Source: Flexivirga endophytica
Lineage (GTDB): Bacteria > Actinomycetota > Actinomycetes > Actinomycetales > Dermatophilaceae
DNA: 64,000 nucleotides
Direction of reading: 5' to 3'
NCBI RefSeq assembly: GCF_014640635.1
Contig: NZ_BMHI01000005.1
Span: 62,001-126,000, forward strand
The position numbers and the translations under genes were made by a program. Positions 42,471-50,763 of the stretch are shown piece after piece; within the stretch, counting starts at the first letter, position 1, and each line of letters begins with the position of its first letter. Below the pieces are notes generated by a model. It searched no databases, was not told where the DNA came from, and was given only the letters and a program-made list of their open reading frames with translations.

Positions 42471-44161
42471 CAACTAATGCTGATCGAGCGCGCCCTGAGG
42501 AGCCCGTGAGGGACGAGCGGGCGTCTCGAAGGGTAGCGGGGGAGCGAAGCGGAGGAGCGTATCGAGATCAGGAAGGTCTCGATACGGCCTCCGCTAGCGC
42601 TCCGGCCTACTCGACCAGCTTGGGTGACCCACGGGTGGCCGACGTCCGGGAGCGGCTGGCCGCGGCACACGAGGCGTCACAGACGTTGTCGGACAAGGCT
42701 CGCGCCAAGCTGGATTCGCAGAACAAGCTCTACGTGCGGGACCGGATCGCGCTGCTCTTCGACGAGGGCTCGTTCATCGAGGACGGGCGCTACGCAAACT
42801 CGGTCGCGGGCAACCTGCCGGCCGACGGAGTCGTCACCGGGCGCGGCACGGTCGACGGGCGCTCGGCGATCGTCGTCGCCAACGACCCGACCGTGAAGGC
42901 CGGCTCGTGGGGAGCGCGCACTGTCGAGAAGATCGTGCGGGCAACCGAATCCGCACTGCGCGAGGAACTGCCGATCTTCTGGTTCGTCGACTCCGCCGGC
43001 GCGCGGATCACCGACCAGGTGCAACTCTTCCCCGGTCGCCGCGGGGCGGGACGGATCTTCCACAACCAGGTGGCGTTGTCCGGCAGGGTGCCGCAGATCT
43101 GCTGCCTCTTCGGCCCGTCGGCTGCCGGCGGCGCCTACATCCCGAGCTTCACCGACGCGATCATCATGGTCGAGGGCAATGCGTCCATGTATCTCGGCAG
43201 CCCGCGTATGGCGGAAATGGTTGTCGGAGAGAAGGTTTCGCTCGAGGAGATGGGCGGTGCCCGGATGCACTGCACCGTCTCCGGCGTCGGCGATCTGCTC
43301 GCCGAGGACGACACCGAGGCCATCGAGCTGGCCAAGCTCTTCTTCTCCTACCTGCCGACGACCTGGCGCGACGAGCCTCCGACATACATCGCGGAGGAGC
43401 CGGAGGCGCCGCTCACCGACACCGCGGTGCCGGAGATCGAGAGCCAGCCGTTCGACATCCACGAGGTCATCGACGGCCTCGTCGACGACGACTCGTTCTT
43501 CGAGATCAAGCCGCTCTTCGCCCCCGAACTCGTCGTCGGCCTGGGCCGGATGGACGGCAGAACAGTCGGTTTCGTCGCCAACAACTCCGCGGCCAAGGGT
43601 GGCGTGCTCTTCACCGACAGCGCGGACAAGGCGACCCGGTTCATCTGGATGTGTGACGCCTACTCGATCCCGCTGATCTACCTGGCCGACGTGCCGGGCT
43701 TCATGATCGGCTCGGAGGTCGAGCGTGGCGGCATCATCCGGCACGGCGCCAAGATGGTGTCGGCCGTGTCCGAGGCGACCGTGCCGCAGTTCTGCGTCGT
43801 GGTGCGCAAGGCGTATGGCGCCGGGCTCTATGCGATGTGCGGCCCGGGTTTCGGGCCGGACGCGACCATCGCGCTGCCGACCGCACGCATCGCCGTGATG
43901 GGTCCGGAGGCTGCGGTCAATGCGGTGTATGCCGGAAAGATCGCCGCCATCGAGGACGACGTCGAGCGGGCGGAGTTCGTGCAGGCCCGCCGCGAGGAAT
44001 ACCTCGAGGACGTCGACCTGGAGCGGCTCGCGTCCGACCTGGTCATCGACTCGGTCGTCGAGGCGTCCGACCTGCGGGCCGATCTGCTGCGCAGGCTGGC
44101 GCATGCCGCCCGCCGCGATCGCGCCTTCAGCGAGCGTCGCCGCGCCATACCGCCGGTCTGA
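42467..44161 (+). CDS. acyl-CoA carboxylase carboxyltransferase (beta) subunit with repeat-derived N-terminus
   Basis: A 564-residue cytosolic subunit that moves CO2 from biotin to an acyl-CoA. Family landmarks: KLYVRDRIALLFDEGSF, FWFVDSAGARI, the oxyanion/CoA loop GPSAAGGAYIPSFTDAI, LGSPRMAEMVVGE, VGFVANNSAAKGGVLFTDSA, LADVPGFMIGSEVERGGI and KAYGAGLYAMCGPGF. Conserved sequence starts around residue 53 (GDPRVADVRERL). Residues 10-52 are translated from a REP-like repeat with no counterpart in the family. The ATGA overlap with the dehydrogenase makes ATG 42467 the natural start. Methylcrotonyl- or propionyl/acetyl-CoA specificity cannot be set; the MerR context favours a catabolic acyl-CoA. 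Confidence 0.94.
   Translation: MTTNADRARPEEPVRDERASRRVAGERSGGAYRDQEGLDTASASAPAYSTSLGDPRVADVRERLAAAHEASQTLSDKARAKLDSQNKLYVRDRIALLFDEGSFIEDGRYANSVAGNLPADGVVTGRGTVDGRSAIVVANDPTVKAGSWGARTVEKIVRATESALREELPIFWFVDSAGARITDQVQLFPGRRGAGRIFHNQVALSGRVPQICCLFGPSAAGGAYIPSFTDAIIMVEGNASMYLGSPRMAEMVVGEKVSLEEMGGARMHCTVSGVGDLLAEDDTEAIELAKLFFSYLPTTWRDEPPTYIAEEPEAPLTDTAVPEIESQPFDIHEVIDGLVDDDSFFEIKPLFAPELVVGLGRMDGRTVGFVANNSAAKGGVLFTDSADKATRFIWMCDAYSIPLIYLADVPGFMIGSEVERGGIIRHGAKMVSAVSEATVPQFCVVVRKAYGAGLYAMCGPGFGPDATIALPTARIAVMGPEAAVNAVYAGKIAAIEDDVERAEFVQARREEYLEDVDLERLASDLVIDSVVEASDLRADLLRRLAHAARRDRAFSERRRAIPPV
42495..42620. repeat. REP-like element translated in frame within the carboxyltransferase gene
   Basis: Contains AGCGTATCGAGATC and GGTCTCGATACGGC. 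The perfect stem CGTATCGAGA/TCTCGATACG is extended by AGCGGAG/CTCCGCT. The flanking words GAGGAGCCCGTGAGGG and CTACTCGACCAGC are shared with the REP copies at 11274-11320 and 57984-58054. It encodes about residues 10-52 of the carboxyltransferase. Confidence 0.85.
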
Positions 44162-44250
44162 AAGTCGCCCAGGTGTCAACTTTCGGCGGATGTGCGGACG
44201 GCTCGCCGCTGCGAGACTCGTCGGAGACGACACCACCGAAAGGGATGCTG

Positions 44251-44451
44251 ATGAGTCACGACGCCTGGGAGGGCACGGTCGCCAAGAAGTCCCGCGGACT
44301 GCTCGACGGCTCGAACATGTACCGCCGGTTGAAGATCCGTTGTGCCGACGGCTCGACTATCAAGGCCCGCGTCGGCAAGGACCTGTGGAACAGCCTCGAG
44401 GTCGGGGACCGGGTCGTGAAGCGGGCGGGTGAGGACCCGGTCAAGCAGTAG
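44251..44451 (+). CDS. small conserved protein (DUF7489-like)
   Basis: A 66-residue basic protein: MSHDAWEGTVAKKSRGLLDG, then SNMYRRLKIRCADGSTIKAR and VGKDLWNSLEVGDRVVKR. The beta-rich pattern looks like a small OB/SH3-type barrel and matches a short actinobacterial family (DUF7489 by memory). AAAGGG lies 6 nt before the ATG at 44251; ATG 44245 is a less likely start. It is a free-standing gene between the carboxyltransferase and yihY genes. Role unknown; nucleic-acid binding is conceivable from the fold but not shown. Confidence 0.75.
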   Translation: MSHDAWEGTVAKKSRGLLDGSNMYRRLKIRCADGSTIKARVGKDLWNSLEVGDRVVKRAGEDPVKQ

Positions 44452-44524
44452 CACCGCACCCGCCGGCGGGTCGCGCCGTGTCGGCGACGCTCCGCAGGAT
44501 TCCGTGGATTTCCGTGCGTGCGGA

Positions 44525-44530
44525 TACCGT
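44525..44530 (+). promoter_or_regulatory. -10 element TACCGT for a leaderless yihY mRNA
   Basis: TACCGT ends 6 nt before the GTG at 44537. GGAGGG between them abuts the start codon, too close to act as a Shine-Dalgarno site, so leaderless initiation is the better reading and supports GTG 44537. Confidence 0.45.
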
Positions 44531-44536
44531 GGAGGG

Positions 44537-45826
44537 GTGTCAGCGCACTCGGTGGTCGATCAGGCACAGCGGAGGTTCCCGCCGCTGGGCTATCCCATCG
44601 CCGTCGTCTACAAGTTCTTCGACGACATGGGCAACTATCTCGGGGCGCTGCTCGCGTTCTATGCGTTCGTCTCGCTGTTCCCGCTGCTGATCCTCGGCTC
44701 GACGATCCTCGGAGTGGTGCTGAGCGGTGATGCCGCCCTGCAGCAGCGACTGATCGAGTCGGCTCTCAACGAGTTCCCGATCATCAACGACCAACTCGCC
44801 TCCCCGAACGCCCTGTCCGGCAGTTGGATGTCGATCACGGTGAGCACCGTGGTTGCTCTCTACGGTGCATTGGGCAGTGCGCAGGCCTTCCAGTACATCG
44901 CCAACAGTGTGTGGCAGGTGCCGCGCAACGCCCGGCCGAACCCCTTCGCTGCGCGGGGCAAGTCGGTCGGACTCATCGCGCTGCTCGGCACGGCGTTGCT
45001 CGCCACCATCGGTCTGACGACGGTGATGCCCCGCCTGGTGCATCTGGCGGGGCTGGCATCGTTCGGCGTCAAGCTCGGCACCGTGGGCATCGACGTGGTG
45101 GCTTTCATGGTGGCCTACCACGTGGCCACCAGCCGATCCCTGCGCTGGCGCGACATCTGGCCGGGCGCGGTCTTCGCCTCCGTGATGTGGCAGGTGCTGC
45201 AGCGCTTCGGCAATCTCTACGTCGAACACGTCGTGCAGCGCAACAAGGAGACCGGCACCCTCGCGGTCGTGCTCGGCCTGATGCTGCTGTTGTTCATCGC
45301 CGGGATCATCATCGTGCTGAGCATGGAGATCAATGCGGTCTGGACGTTGCGGTTGTGGCCGCGGGCGCTGCTGACGCCCTTCACCGACAACGTGGAACTC
45401 ACGGACGCCGACGTGCGCGCATACGGCGGGTTGGCGCGTGCCACCCGGCTCAAGGGCTTCCAGCAGATCGAGGTGGGCTTCGACAGGCCACCCGAGCTGC
45501 CAGAGTCACCGGAGAGCGACGAGGACTCCGGGCACGAAGCGCTCCCACTGCCGCTGGACTTCGGCGACGGTGACGAACCGGACGGGCCGAGCACCGGGCC
45601 GCAACGGGGTGGGCCCACGGCTACCGAGCCGATGCCGACCCGCGCGTCCCAGGCGCCGGACGAGGCGCACCGGTTGCCCGCTCGCCATCACGGTGCCGCA
45701 CGGCAGGAGGACGAGCGCACCATTCCGCTGGTCCGGCGGCACTCAGAGGCCGTGGAGACCACGGAAGCCGCGGACGACGAGGACACTGCACCCGTCATCC
45801 GCGGCCCCTGGTCCGCCGAACGTTAG
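44537..45826 (+). CDS. YihY/BrkB-family inner membrane protein with acidic C-terminal tail
   Basis: A 429-residue integral membrane protein. The YihY domain (about 20-300) has six helices, including NYLGALLAFYAFVSLFPLLI, LYGALGSAQAFQYIANSVWQ and LRWRDIWPGAVFASVMWQVL. YVEHVVQRNKETGTLAVVLG and IIIVLSMEINAVW follow. The last 130 residues are hydrophilic and Pro/Glu/Asp-rich with no fold visible, longer than in E. coli YihY (290). Once annotated RNase BN, the family is not a nuclease; its role is unknown. The stop codon overlaps the convergent metE stop by 4 nt (TTAG). Confidence 0.9.
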   Translation: MSAHSVVDQAQRRFPPLGYPIAVVYKFFDDMGNYLGALLAFYAFVSLFPLLILGSTILGVVLSGDAALQQRLIESALNEFPIINDQLASPNALSGSWMSITVSTVVALYGALGSAQAFQYIANSVWQVPRNARPNPFAARGKSVGLIALLGTALLATIGLTTVMPRLVHLAGLASFGVKLGTVGIDVVAFMVAYHVATSRSLRWRDIWPGAVFASVMWQVLQRFGNLYVEHVVQRNKETGTLAVVLGLMLLLFIAGIIIVLSMEINAVWTLRLWPRALLTPFTDNVELTDADVRAYGGLARATRLKGFQQIEVGFDRPPELPESPESDEDSGHEALPLPLDFGDGDEPDGPSTGPQRGGPTATEPMPTRASQAPDEAHRLPARHHGAARQEDERTIPLVRRHSEAVETTEAADDEDTAPVIRGPWSAER

Positions 45827-48126
45827 AGCGAAGCGCGAGCGGCGGTCGCCGCCGTCACGAGGTTCGCGAGTGCGGACCGGACCTCGTCCGGGCGCCGGGT
45901 CTTCAGGCCGCAGTCCGGGTTGACCCACACCTGGCGGGCGGGCAGCGCGCCGACCGCCTTCTCCAGCAACGCTCGCACTTCATCCGCGCTCGGCACCCGG
46001 GGCGAGTGGATGTCGTAGACGCCCGGACCGACCCCCTTGGCGTAGCCGGACTGCTCCAGCTCGTCGGCCAGCGACATACCGGATCGGGTCGCCTCGAGGC
46101 TGATCACGTCGGCGTCCAGGTCGTCGATCGCGGCGAAGATGTCCCCGAAATCGGCGTAGCACATGTGGGTGTGCACCTGGGTGGTGCTGGCAACCGAACT
46201 CGTTGCCAGCCGGAAGGATTCGGTCGCCCAGTCCAGGTATGCCGCACGCTCGGACTTGCGCAGCGGGAGCGTCTCGCGCAGCGCCGGTTCGTCGACCTGG
46301 ATGACCCGGCAACCGGCGTCCTCCAGGTCGGTGACCTCGTTCCGCAGGGCAAGTGCGACCTGCCGGGCCGTGTCGCCGACCGGCTGGTCGTCGCGCACGA
46401 ACGACCAGGCGAGCATGGTCACCGGCCCGGTCAGCATGCCCTTGACCGGGCGCTCGGTCAGCGACTGCGCGTACTGCCACCAGCGGACGGTCATCGGCTG
46501 CGGGCGGGACACGTCGCCGAAGACGATCGGCGGTCGGACACACCGGGTGCCGTAGGACTGCACCCAGCCATGGGTGGTCGCCAGGTAGCCGTCGAGCTGC
46601 TCGGCGAAGTACTGGACCATGTCGTTGCGCTCCGGCTCTCCGTGCACCAGCACGTCCAGACCGAGCTCCTCCTGGAGCGAGATGACGGCCGAGATCTCGT
46701 CCTGCATCGCTGTCTCGTATGTCGCCCCGTCGATCTCGCCGCGCCGCAAGGAAGCTCGCGCCTTGCGCACTGCGTCGGTCTGCGGGAACGAGCCGATGGT
46801 CGTCGTGGGCAGCAGCGGGAGTCCGAGCGCCTCCTGCTGCTGCGCGCGCCGCTGGTCGAAGGGCGTCGTACGGTGCGCGTCCGCGTCGGACACAGCCGCG
46901 ACGCGACTGCGCACGGCGTCGTCATGGGTGCGGGTCGATGCCCGCCGCGAGGCGACTGCTCGCCGCGATGACTCGAGGGCGGCTGCCGCTGCCGACTCGT
47001 CGTCGAGAGCGGTTGCGAGAGTGCGCACTTCGAGCACCTTCTCGCGCGCGAAGGCCAGCCAGCTGCGGACCTCCTCGTCGACGGCGGTCTCGCGGGATGC
47101 GTCGAGCGGGACGTGCAGCAGCGAGCAGGAAGTGCCGACGACGAGGTCGTCGACCCGTGCGTCCAGGCGGCGCAAGGTCGCGAGCCGGTCATCGACGTCC
47201 GCCACCCAGACGTTGCGGCCGTCGATCACCCCGGCGACCAAACGCTTGCCGGACAGTCCGTGCTCGAGGATCGCCGTGACGTTGTCCGGCACCGTGCAGT
47301 CGATGGCCAGACCGTCGACCGGTGCGTCGGCGAGCACCTCGAAGGCATCCTGCAATGCGGCGAAATAGCTGGCGATCAACAGTTTCGGCCGGTTGGTCGC
47401 CGTGCCGAGCCTGTCGAGCGCGTGCCGCGCGGCGTCCAGTACCGACGCCGGCTGGTCCAGGACCAGGGCCGGTTCGTCGATCTGCACCCAGGCCGCGCCG
47501 GCGTCGTGCAATGCGCCGAGGATCTCGACATACACGTCGAGCAATGGCTCGAGGAGCGTCAGCGGATCGAAGTCCGCGGGAGCGTTCGGTGCCGGCTTCG
47601 ACAGCAACAGGAAGGTGAGCGGGCCGACGAGCACCGGGCGGGCGGTGTGCCCGGCCTCGGTCGCCTGCGCGAAGTGCTCCAGTTGCCGAGCCGGGTCGGC
47701 GGCGAACGTCGTCGTGGGGGACAGCTCCGGCACGAGGTAGTGGTAGTTGGTGTCGAACCACTTGGTCATCTCCAGCGGTGCGACCCGGTCGTTGCCGCGG
47801 GCCATCGCGAAGTAGACGTCCAGGTCGGTGTCGGCGGCGGCACGGTAGCGCTGGGGGATGGCGCCCACCGTCCACGCGGTGTCGAGGACGTGGTCGTAGT
47901 AGGAGAAGTCGCCGGTCGGGACTTCGTCGATCCCGTTGTCGGAGAGCAGTTTCCACGCGTCAGCGCGTAGTCCTGTCGCGACGTCGTGCAGCTCGCTCTC
48001 GCTGGTACGTCCCGCCCAGTAGGACTCGATCGCTCGCTTGAGTTCGCGTCGCGGTCCCTGGCGTGGCCAACCCAGAACGGTGGCATCGGTGTGTCCGCTG
48101 ATGTGTTCGGTCATGCGCTCGGTCAT
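45823..48126 (-). CDS. metE: cobalamin-independent methionine synthase
   Basis: A 767-residue enzyme transferring the methyl group of 5-methyltetrahydrofolate (polyglutamate) to homocysteine, giving methionine. It has two barrels. The N-terminal half has GWPRQGPRRELKRAIESYW and KWFDTNYHYLVPEL; the C-terminal catalytic half has LPLLPTTTIGSFPQT, VHGEPERNDMVQYF, GPVTMLAWSFVRDD, QVDEPALRETLPLR, THMCYADFGDIF (zinc His/Cys) and WVNPDCGLKTR (zinc Cys). Length is typical. The ATG at 48126 has AAAGG 6 nt upstream. The leader is a cobalamin riboswitch, so the enzyme is made when B12 is scarce and a B12-dependent MetH (not in the window) cannot serve. Confidence 0.97.
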   Translation of the reverse strand: MTERMTEHISGHTDATVLGWPRQGPRRELKRAIESYWAGRTSESELHDVATGLRADAWKLLSDNGIDEVPTGDFSYYDHVLDTAWTVGAIPQRYRAAADTDLDVYFAMARGNDRVAPLEMTKWFDTNYHYLVPELSPTTTFAADPARQLEHFAQATEAGHTARPVLVGPLTFLLLSKPAPNAPADFDPLTLLEPLLDVYVEILGALHDAGAAWVQIDEPALVLDQPASVLDAARHALDRLGTATNRPKLLIASYFAALQDAFEVLADAPVDGLAIDCTVPDNVTAILEHGLSGKRLVAGVIDGRNVWVADVDDRLATLRRLDARVDDLVVGTSCSLLHVPLDASRETAVDEEVRSWLAFAREKVLEVRTLATALDDESAAAAALESSRRAVASRRASTRTHDDAVRSRVAAVSDADAHRTTPFDQRRAQQQEALGLPLLPTTTIGSFPQTDAVRKARASLRRGEIDGATYETAMQDEISAVISLQEELGLDVLVHGEPERNDMVQYFAEQLDGYLATTHGWVQSYGTRCVRPPIVFGDVSRPQPMTVRWWQYAQSLTERPVKGMLTGPVTMLAWSFVRDDQPVGDTARQVALALRNEVTDLEDAGCRVIQVDEPALRETLPLRKSERAAYLDWATESFRLATSSVASTTQVHTHMCYADFGDIFAAIDDLDADVISLEATRSGMSLADELEQSGYAKGVGPGVYDIHSPRVPSADEVRALLEKAVGALPARQVWVNPDCGLKTRRPDEVRSALANLVTAATAARASL

Positions 48127-48141
48127 GGAGAACCTTTCCTT

Positions 48142-48164
48142 CGTGACCCACCCGAGAGGTCACG
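48142..48164 (-). promoter_or_regulatory. hairpin in the metE leader near the ribosome binding site
   Basis: CGTGACC/GGTCACG stem with a 9 nt loop, 16 nt before the metE ATG and next to the AAAGG site. No U-run follows. Together with the GC-rich stem at about 48170-48192 (CCGAACCCGG/CCGGGCTCGG) it is the likely expression platform of the cobalamin switch, probably acting on translation. Confidence 0.5.
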
Positions 48165-48192
48165 GAATCGGCCGAACCCGGGTCCGGGCTCG

Positions 48193-48400
48193 GGCGACAG
48201 GCAGGTATTCGGACTCGTGAGCACGCCTGATCCGGCGCCTACTGTCCGTCGCTTCCCAGCCCGATGGGGCCAGTGCGTATGACGGAGGTCGTTCTCACAT
48301 ACCGCTGCGGGGCAGTCCCGGAGTCACACCGGGTTCCCTCTTGCGTCGCGGCCCCCGGTCACTCGGAGGACACGAACCTGTCGCGCTCCGCAGCCTACCG
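48193..48400 (-). ncRNA. cobalamin (AdoCbl-type) riboswitch upstream of metE
   Basis: On the minus strand the B12 box reads GAGTCCGAATACCTGCC (48200-48216). Upstream are GGGAACCCGGTGTGACTCCG followed by GGACTGCCCC (about 48309-48338), the 'GGGAA..GGTG..A.TCC..ACTGCCCC' element of cobalamin aptamers. GCACTGG and CTGGGAAGCGACGG lie between. All conserved blocks appear in the expected order. Binding of B12 would lower metE expression. Confidence 0.92.
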
Positions 48401-48470
48401 ACGCCTGCTGGAACGCGCGTCACCCGCCGGCAGCCACATTGCGGCGCTCTGGCCGCGAAGGTGTGATCGC

Positions 48471-49280
48471 TCAGGTCAGGTGGTCGAAGTCCCCACGGAC
48501 CCAGGCCGCGTGTCGCTGTGCCGAGTCCTGCACGGCGGCAGCGGCGTCGGTCGGCACGGCCAGACCGAAGTTGTTCCAGATCTCTTCGTAGGCAAGCGGT
48601 TTCACTCGCTCGGCGATGCGGAGCACGACATTGCCCGACAGTGGGATCCGGTTGGGATAGGAGCGCATGAAGCTCACCGTCCGACGGTCCGGGTTGGACA
48701 TGATCGTGTCGCCGCTGAGCAGCGCGCCGCGACCGTCGGCGCCGAGCGCCCAGTGTGCAACGGCGCTTCCGGGGAAGTGGCCGCCGATCCGATGCAGCGT
48801 GAGTCCGTCGGTCAGCCCCAGCTCGTCGCCCCACTCGGTGATCGCCGGACCACGCCGGCCCAGCCAATCGGTGTCGGCGGCATTGACGTGGACCGGTGCG
48901 TCGTCGAACGCTGCTGACCACTCGAGCTGTACGCCGAACATGTGCGGGTGACTCGCAGCGATCCATCGGATGCCGCCGCGCTCGGTCACCGCAGCGATCG
49001 CGGCGTCGTCGATGAACCCCGGCGGGTCCCACAACAGGTTGCCTTCGGGGGTCTGCACGAGCAGCGCGGTCTGTCCGATGCCGACATCGGTCCGCAGGCC
49101 GGTCAGCCCGGGTCGGAGGTCGAGCACCTCGACCCGGTGACCGTCCGCGGCAAGCTTCGACAGGTCCGTCCAGACCTGACCGTTCTCGGGAACGTATTGC
49201 CGTTCATCGACGCAGATCGGGCAGTCGCGGTCGGCAGCGGTGTCGTCATACTCCACGGCACACGTGGCACAAGTGATCAT
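48471..49280 (-). CDS. metallo-beta-lactamase-fold hydrolase with N-terminal zinc ribbon
   Basis: A 269-residue protein. Residues 1-25 form a rubredoxin-like Zn knuckle (CATCAVEYDD...CPIC). The MBL-type domain follows: LLWDPPGFIDDAAIAAV in place of the usual THxHxDH, WIAASHPHMFG, RIGGHFPGSAVAHW and LLSGDTIM. The metal motif is atypical (SHPHMFG), so activity may differ from standard MBL enzymes. ATG 49280 is favoured, with AGG about 9 nt upstream; ATG 49289 is possible. A SoxR-like box lies 17 bp before it, suggesting redox control. Substrate unknown. Confidence 0.82.
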   Translation of the reverse strand: MITCATCAVEYDDTAADRDCPICVDERQYVPENGQVWTDLSKLAADGHRVEVLDLRPGLTGLRTDVGIGQTALLVQTPEGNLLWDPPGFIDDAAIAAVTERGGIRWIAASHPHMFGVQLEWSAAFDDAPVHVNAADTDWLGRRGPAITEWGDELGLTDGLTLHRIGGHFPGSAVAHWALGADGRGALLSGDTIMSNPDRRTVSFMRSYPNRIPLSGNVVLRIAERVKPLAYEEIWNNFGLAVPTDAAAAVQDSAQRHAAWVRGDFDHLT

Positions 49281-49296
49281 GCGCACCATCCTGGTA

Positions 49297-49314
49297 CTTC
49301 AAGCACGCTTGAGG
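49297..49314 (-). promoter_or_regulatory. SoxR-type palindromic box before the MBL-fold gene
   Basis: On the minus strand: CCTCAAGCGTGCTTGAAG, an 18 bp near-perfect palindrome close to the SoxR box CCTCAAGTTAACTTGAGG. It sits just after TTGACC on the minus strand, as in MerR/SoxR-controlled promoters with the operator in the spacer. No soxR gene is present in the window. Confidence 0.6.
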
Positions 49315-49327
49315 TCAACGGAAATCG

Positions 49328-50602
49328 TCAACCGGCGGTCTCGGCGACCATGCTGGTGTCGCGGGTCCCGAACTGAATCCCCTTCTGTTCCTTGCCGATC
49401 AGAGTCAGCGCGATGACCGCTATGAAGACGGGCACGATGGTGACAGACAGTGCGAACGGATAGCCGTGCGACGACGCGAGGGCCTCCTGGATCGGCAGGT
49501 TGAACGCCGCCAGGCAGTTGCCGAGCTGGTAGGTCACGCCGGGGTAGAAGCCGCGGATCTCGTCCGGCGACAACTCCGTCAGGTGCGCCGGTATGACGCC
49601 CCACGCGCCCTGCACCATCACCTGCATCAGGAACGAGCCGAGGATGATCATCCCCAGCGAGGAGGAGTACGCGAACAGCGGCACGATCGGCAGGCCGAGG
49701 ACCGCACACAGCACGATGAGCGTCCGGCGGCCGTAGCGCTCCGACAGAGCACCGGCGATCGCGCCGCCGACGATGGCGCCGAGGTTGTAGACGACCGCGA
49801 TCCAGGTGGCCGTCGACTTCGCGAAGCCGAGACCGGAATCGACGGTCTCCTTCAGGAAGGTCGGATAGACGTCCTGTGTGCCGTGACTCATCCAGTTGAA
49901 CGCCGTCATCAGCAGCACCAGGAAGATGAACCGCTTCCAGATGGTCGGGCTCTTCACGATGTCGCCGACGCTCGTGGTGGTCGACTTGAAGCGCTGTCGG
50001 CTCTCGCGCCATACCTCCGACTCCTCGACCCTCGCCCTGATCATCAGCGAGATGAGCGCAGGCACGATCGACAGAGCGAACATCCACCGCCAGTTCAGTC
50101 CCCACCACGTGTTGACCACCAGGAACGCGAGCGATGCCATCAGGTAGCCCATCGAGTAGCCGCCCTGCAGGATGCCGGAGAAGAAGCCGCGACGCTCCGT
50201 CGGGATCTTCTCCATCGCCAGCGCGGCACCCAGGCCCCACTCGCCGCCCATGCCGATGCCGTAGAGCATCCGCAGCACCATCAGGACCCAGAAGTTCGGC
50301 GCGAAGGCGCACAGGAAGCCGACCACCGAATAGAACGAGACGTCGACCATCAACGGGATGCGCCGTCCGGCCCGGTCCGCCCACAGCCCGAAGATGAACG
50401 CACCGACCGGGCGCATGATCAGCGTCATGGTCGTGATCAGCGACATCTCGGTCAGTGACTTGCCGAAATCCTTGGCGATCTGGGCGTAGATCAGCACGAC
50501 CAGGAAGTAGTCGAAGGCGTCCATCGCCCAGCCGAGGTATGCCGCGGCGAACGAGTTCCGCTGGTCCGAGGTGAGCTTCTGCGAGTGGCGGGTGATCGAC
50601 AT
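49328..50602 (-). CDS. MFS transporter, carboxylate/sugar acid:H+ symporter type
   Basis: A 424-residue transporter with twelve predicted helices. Signatures include [20 protein letters not shown] (helix 1 Asp typical of aromatic-acid/lactate/sialate MFS), [15 protein letters not shown] (MFS loop 2-3 motif), [20 protein letters not shown] and [13 protein letters not shown]. This pattern is closest to the SHS (Jen-like lactate) and sialic acid/benzoate carriers; the substrate is not fixed. The ATG at 50602 has AAGGAG 4 nt upstream. It is divergent from a second, unrelated MFS gene over about 160 bp. Confidence 0.9.
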   Translation of the reverse strand: MSITRHSQKLTSDQRNSFAAAYLGWAMDAFDYFLVVLIYAQIAKDFGKSLTEMSLITTMTLIMRPVGAFIFGLWADRAGRRIPLMVDVSFYSVVGFLCAFAPNFWVLMVLRMLYGIGMGGEWGLGAALAMEKIPTERRGFFSGILQGGYSMGYLMASLAFLVVNTWWGLNWRWMFALSIVPALISLMIRARVEESEVWRESRQRFKSTTTSVGDIVKSPTIWKRFIFLVLLMTAFNWMSHGTQDVYPTFLKETVDSGLGFAKSTATWIAVVYNLGAIVGGAIAGALSERYGRRTLIVLCAVLGLPIVPLFAYSSSLGMIILGSFLMQVMVQGAWGVIPAHLTELSPDEIRGFYPGVTYQLGNCLAAFNLPIQEALASSHGYPFALSVTIVPVFIAVIALTLIGKEQKGIQFGTRDTSMVAETAG

Positions 50603-50763
50603 ACGGCTCCTTCATCGCGGGCGATGGATAGCTGTGCGAAGGACGAAGCTAGACCCGCTGTATGGGTGCCCGCTGGATTCGCGGCCGACGACTCGGCGTC
50701 ATGACCAAACCCTTACCTTCCGGTGGCCCATCGGGGGGCCCCGGGGTGGCAAGGTGTTGGGTC

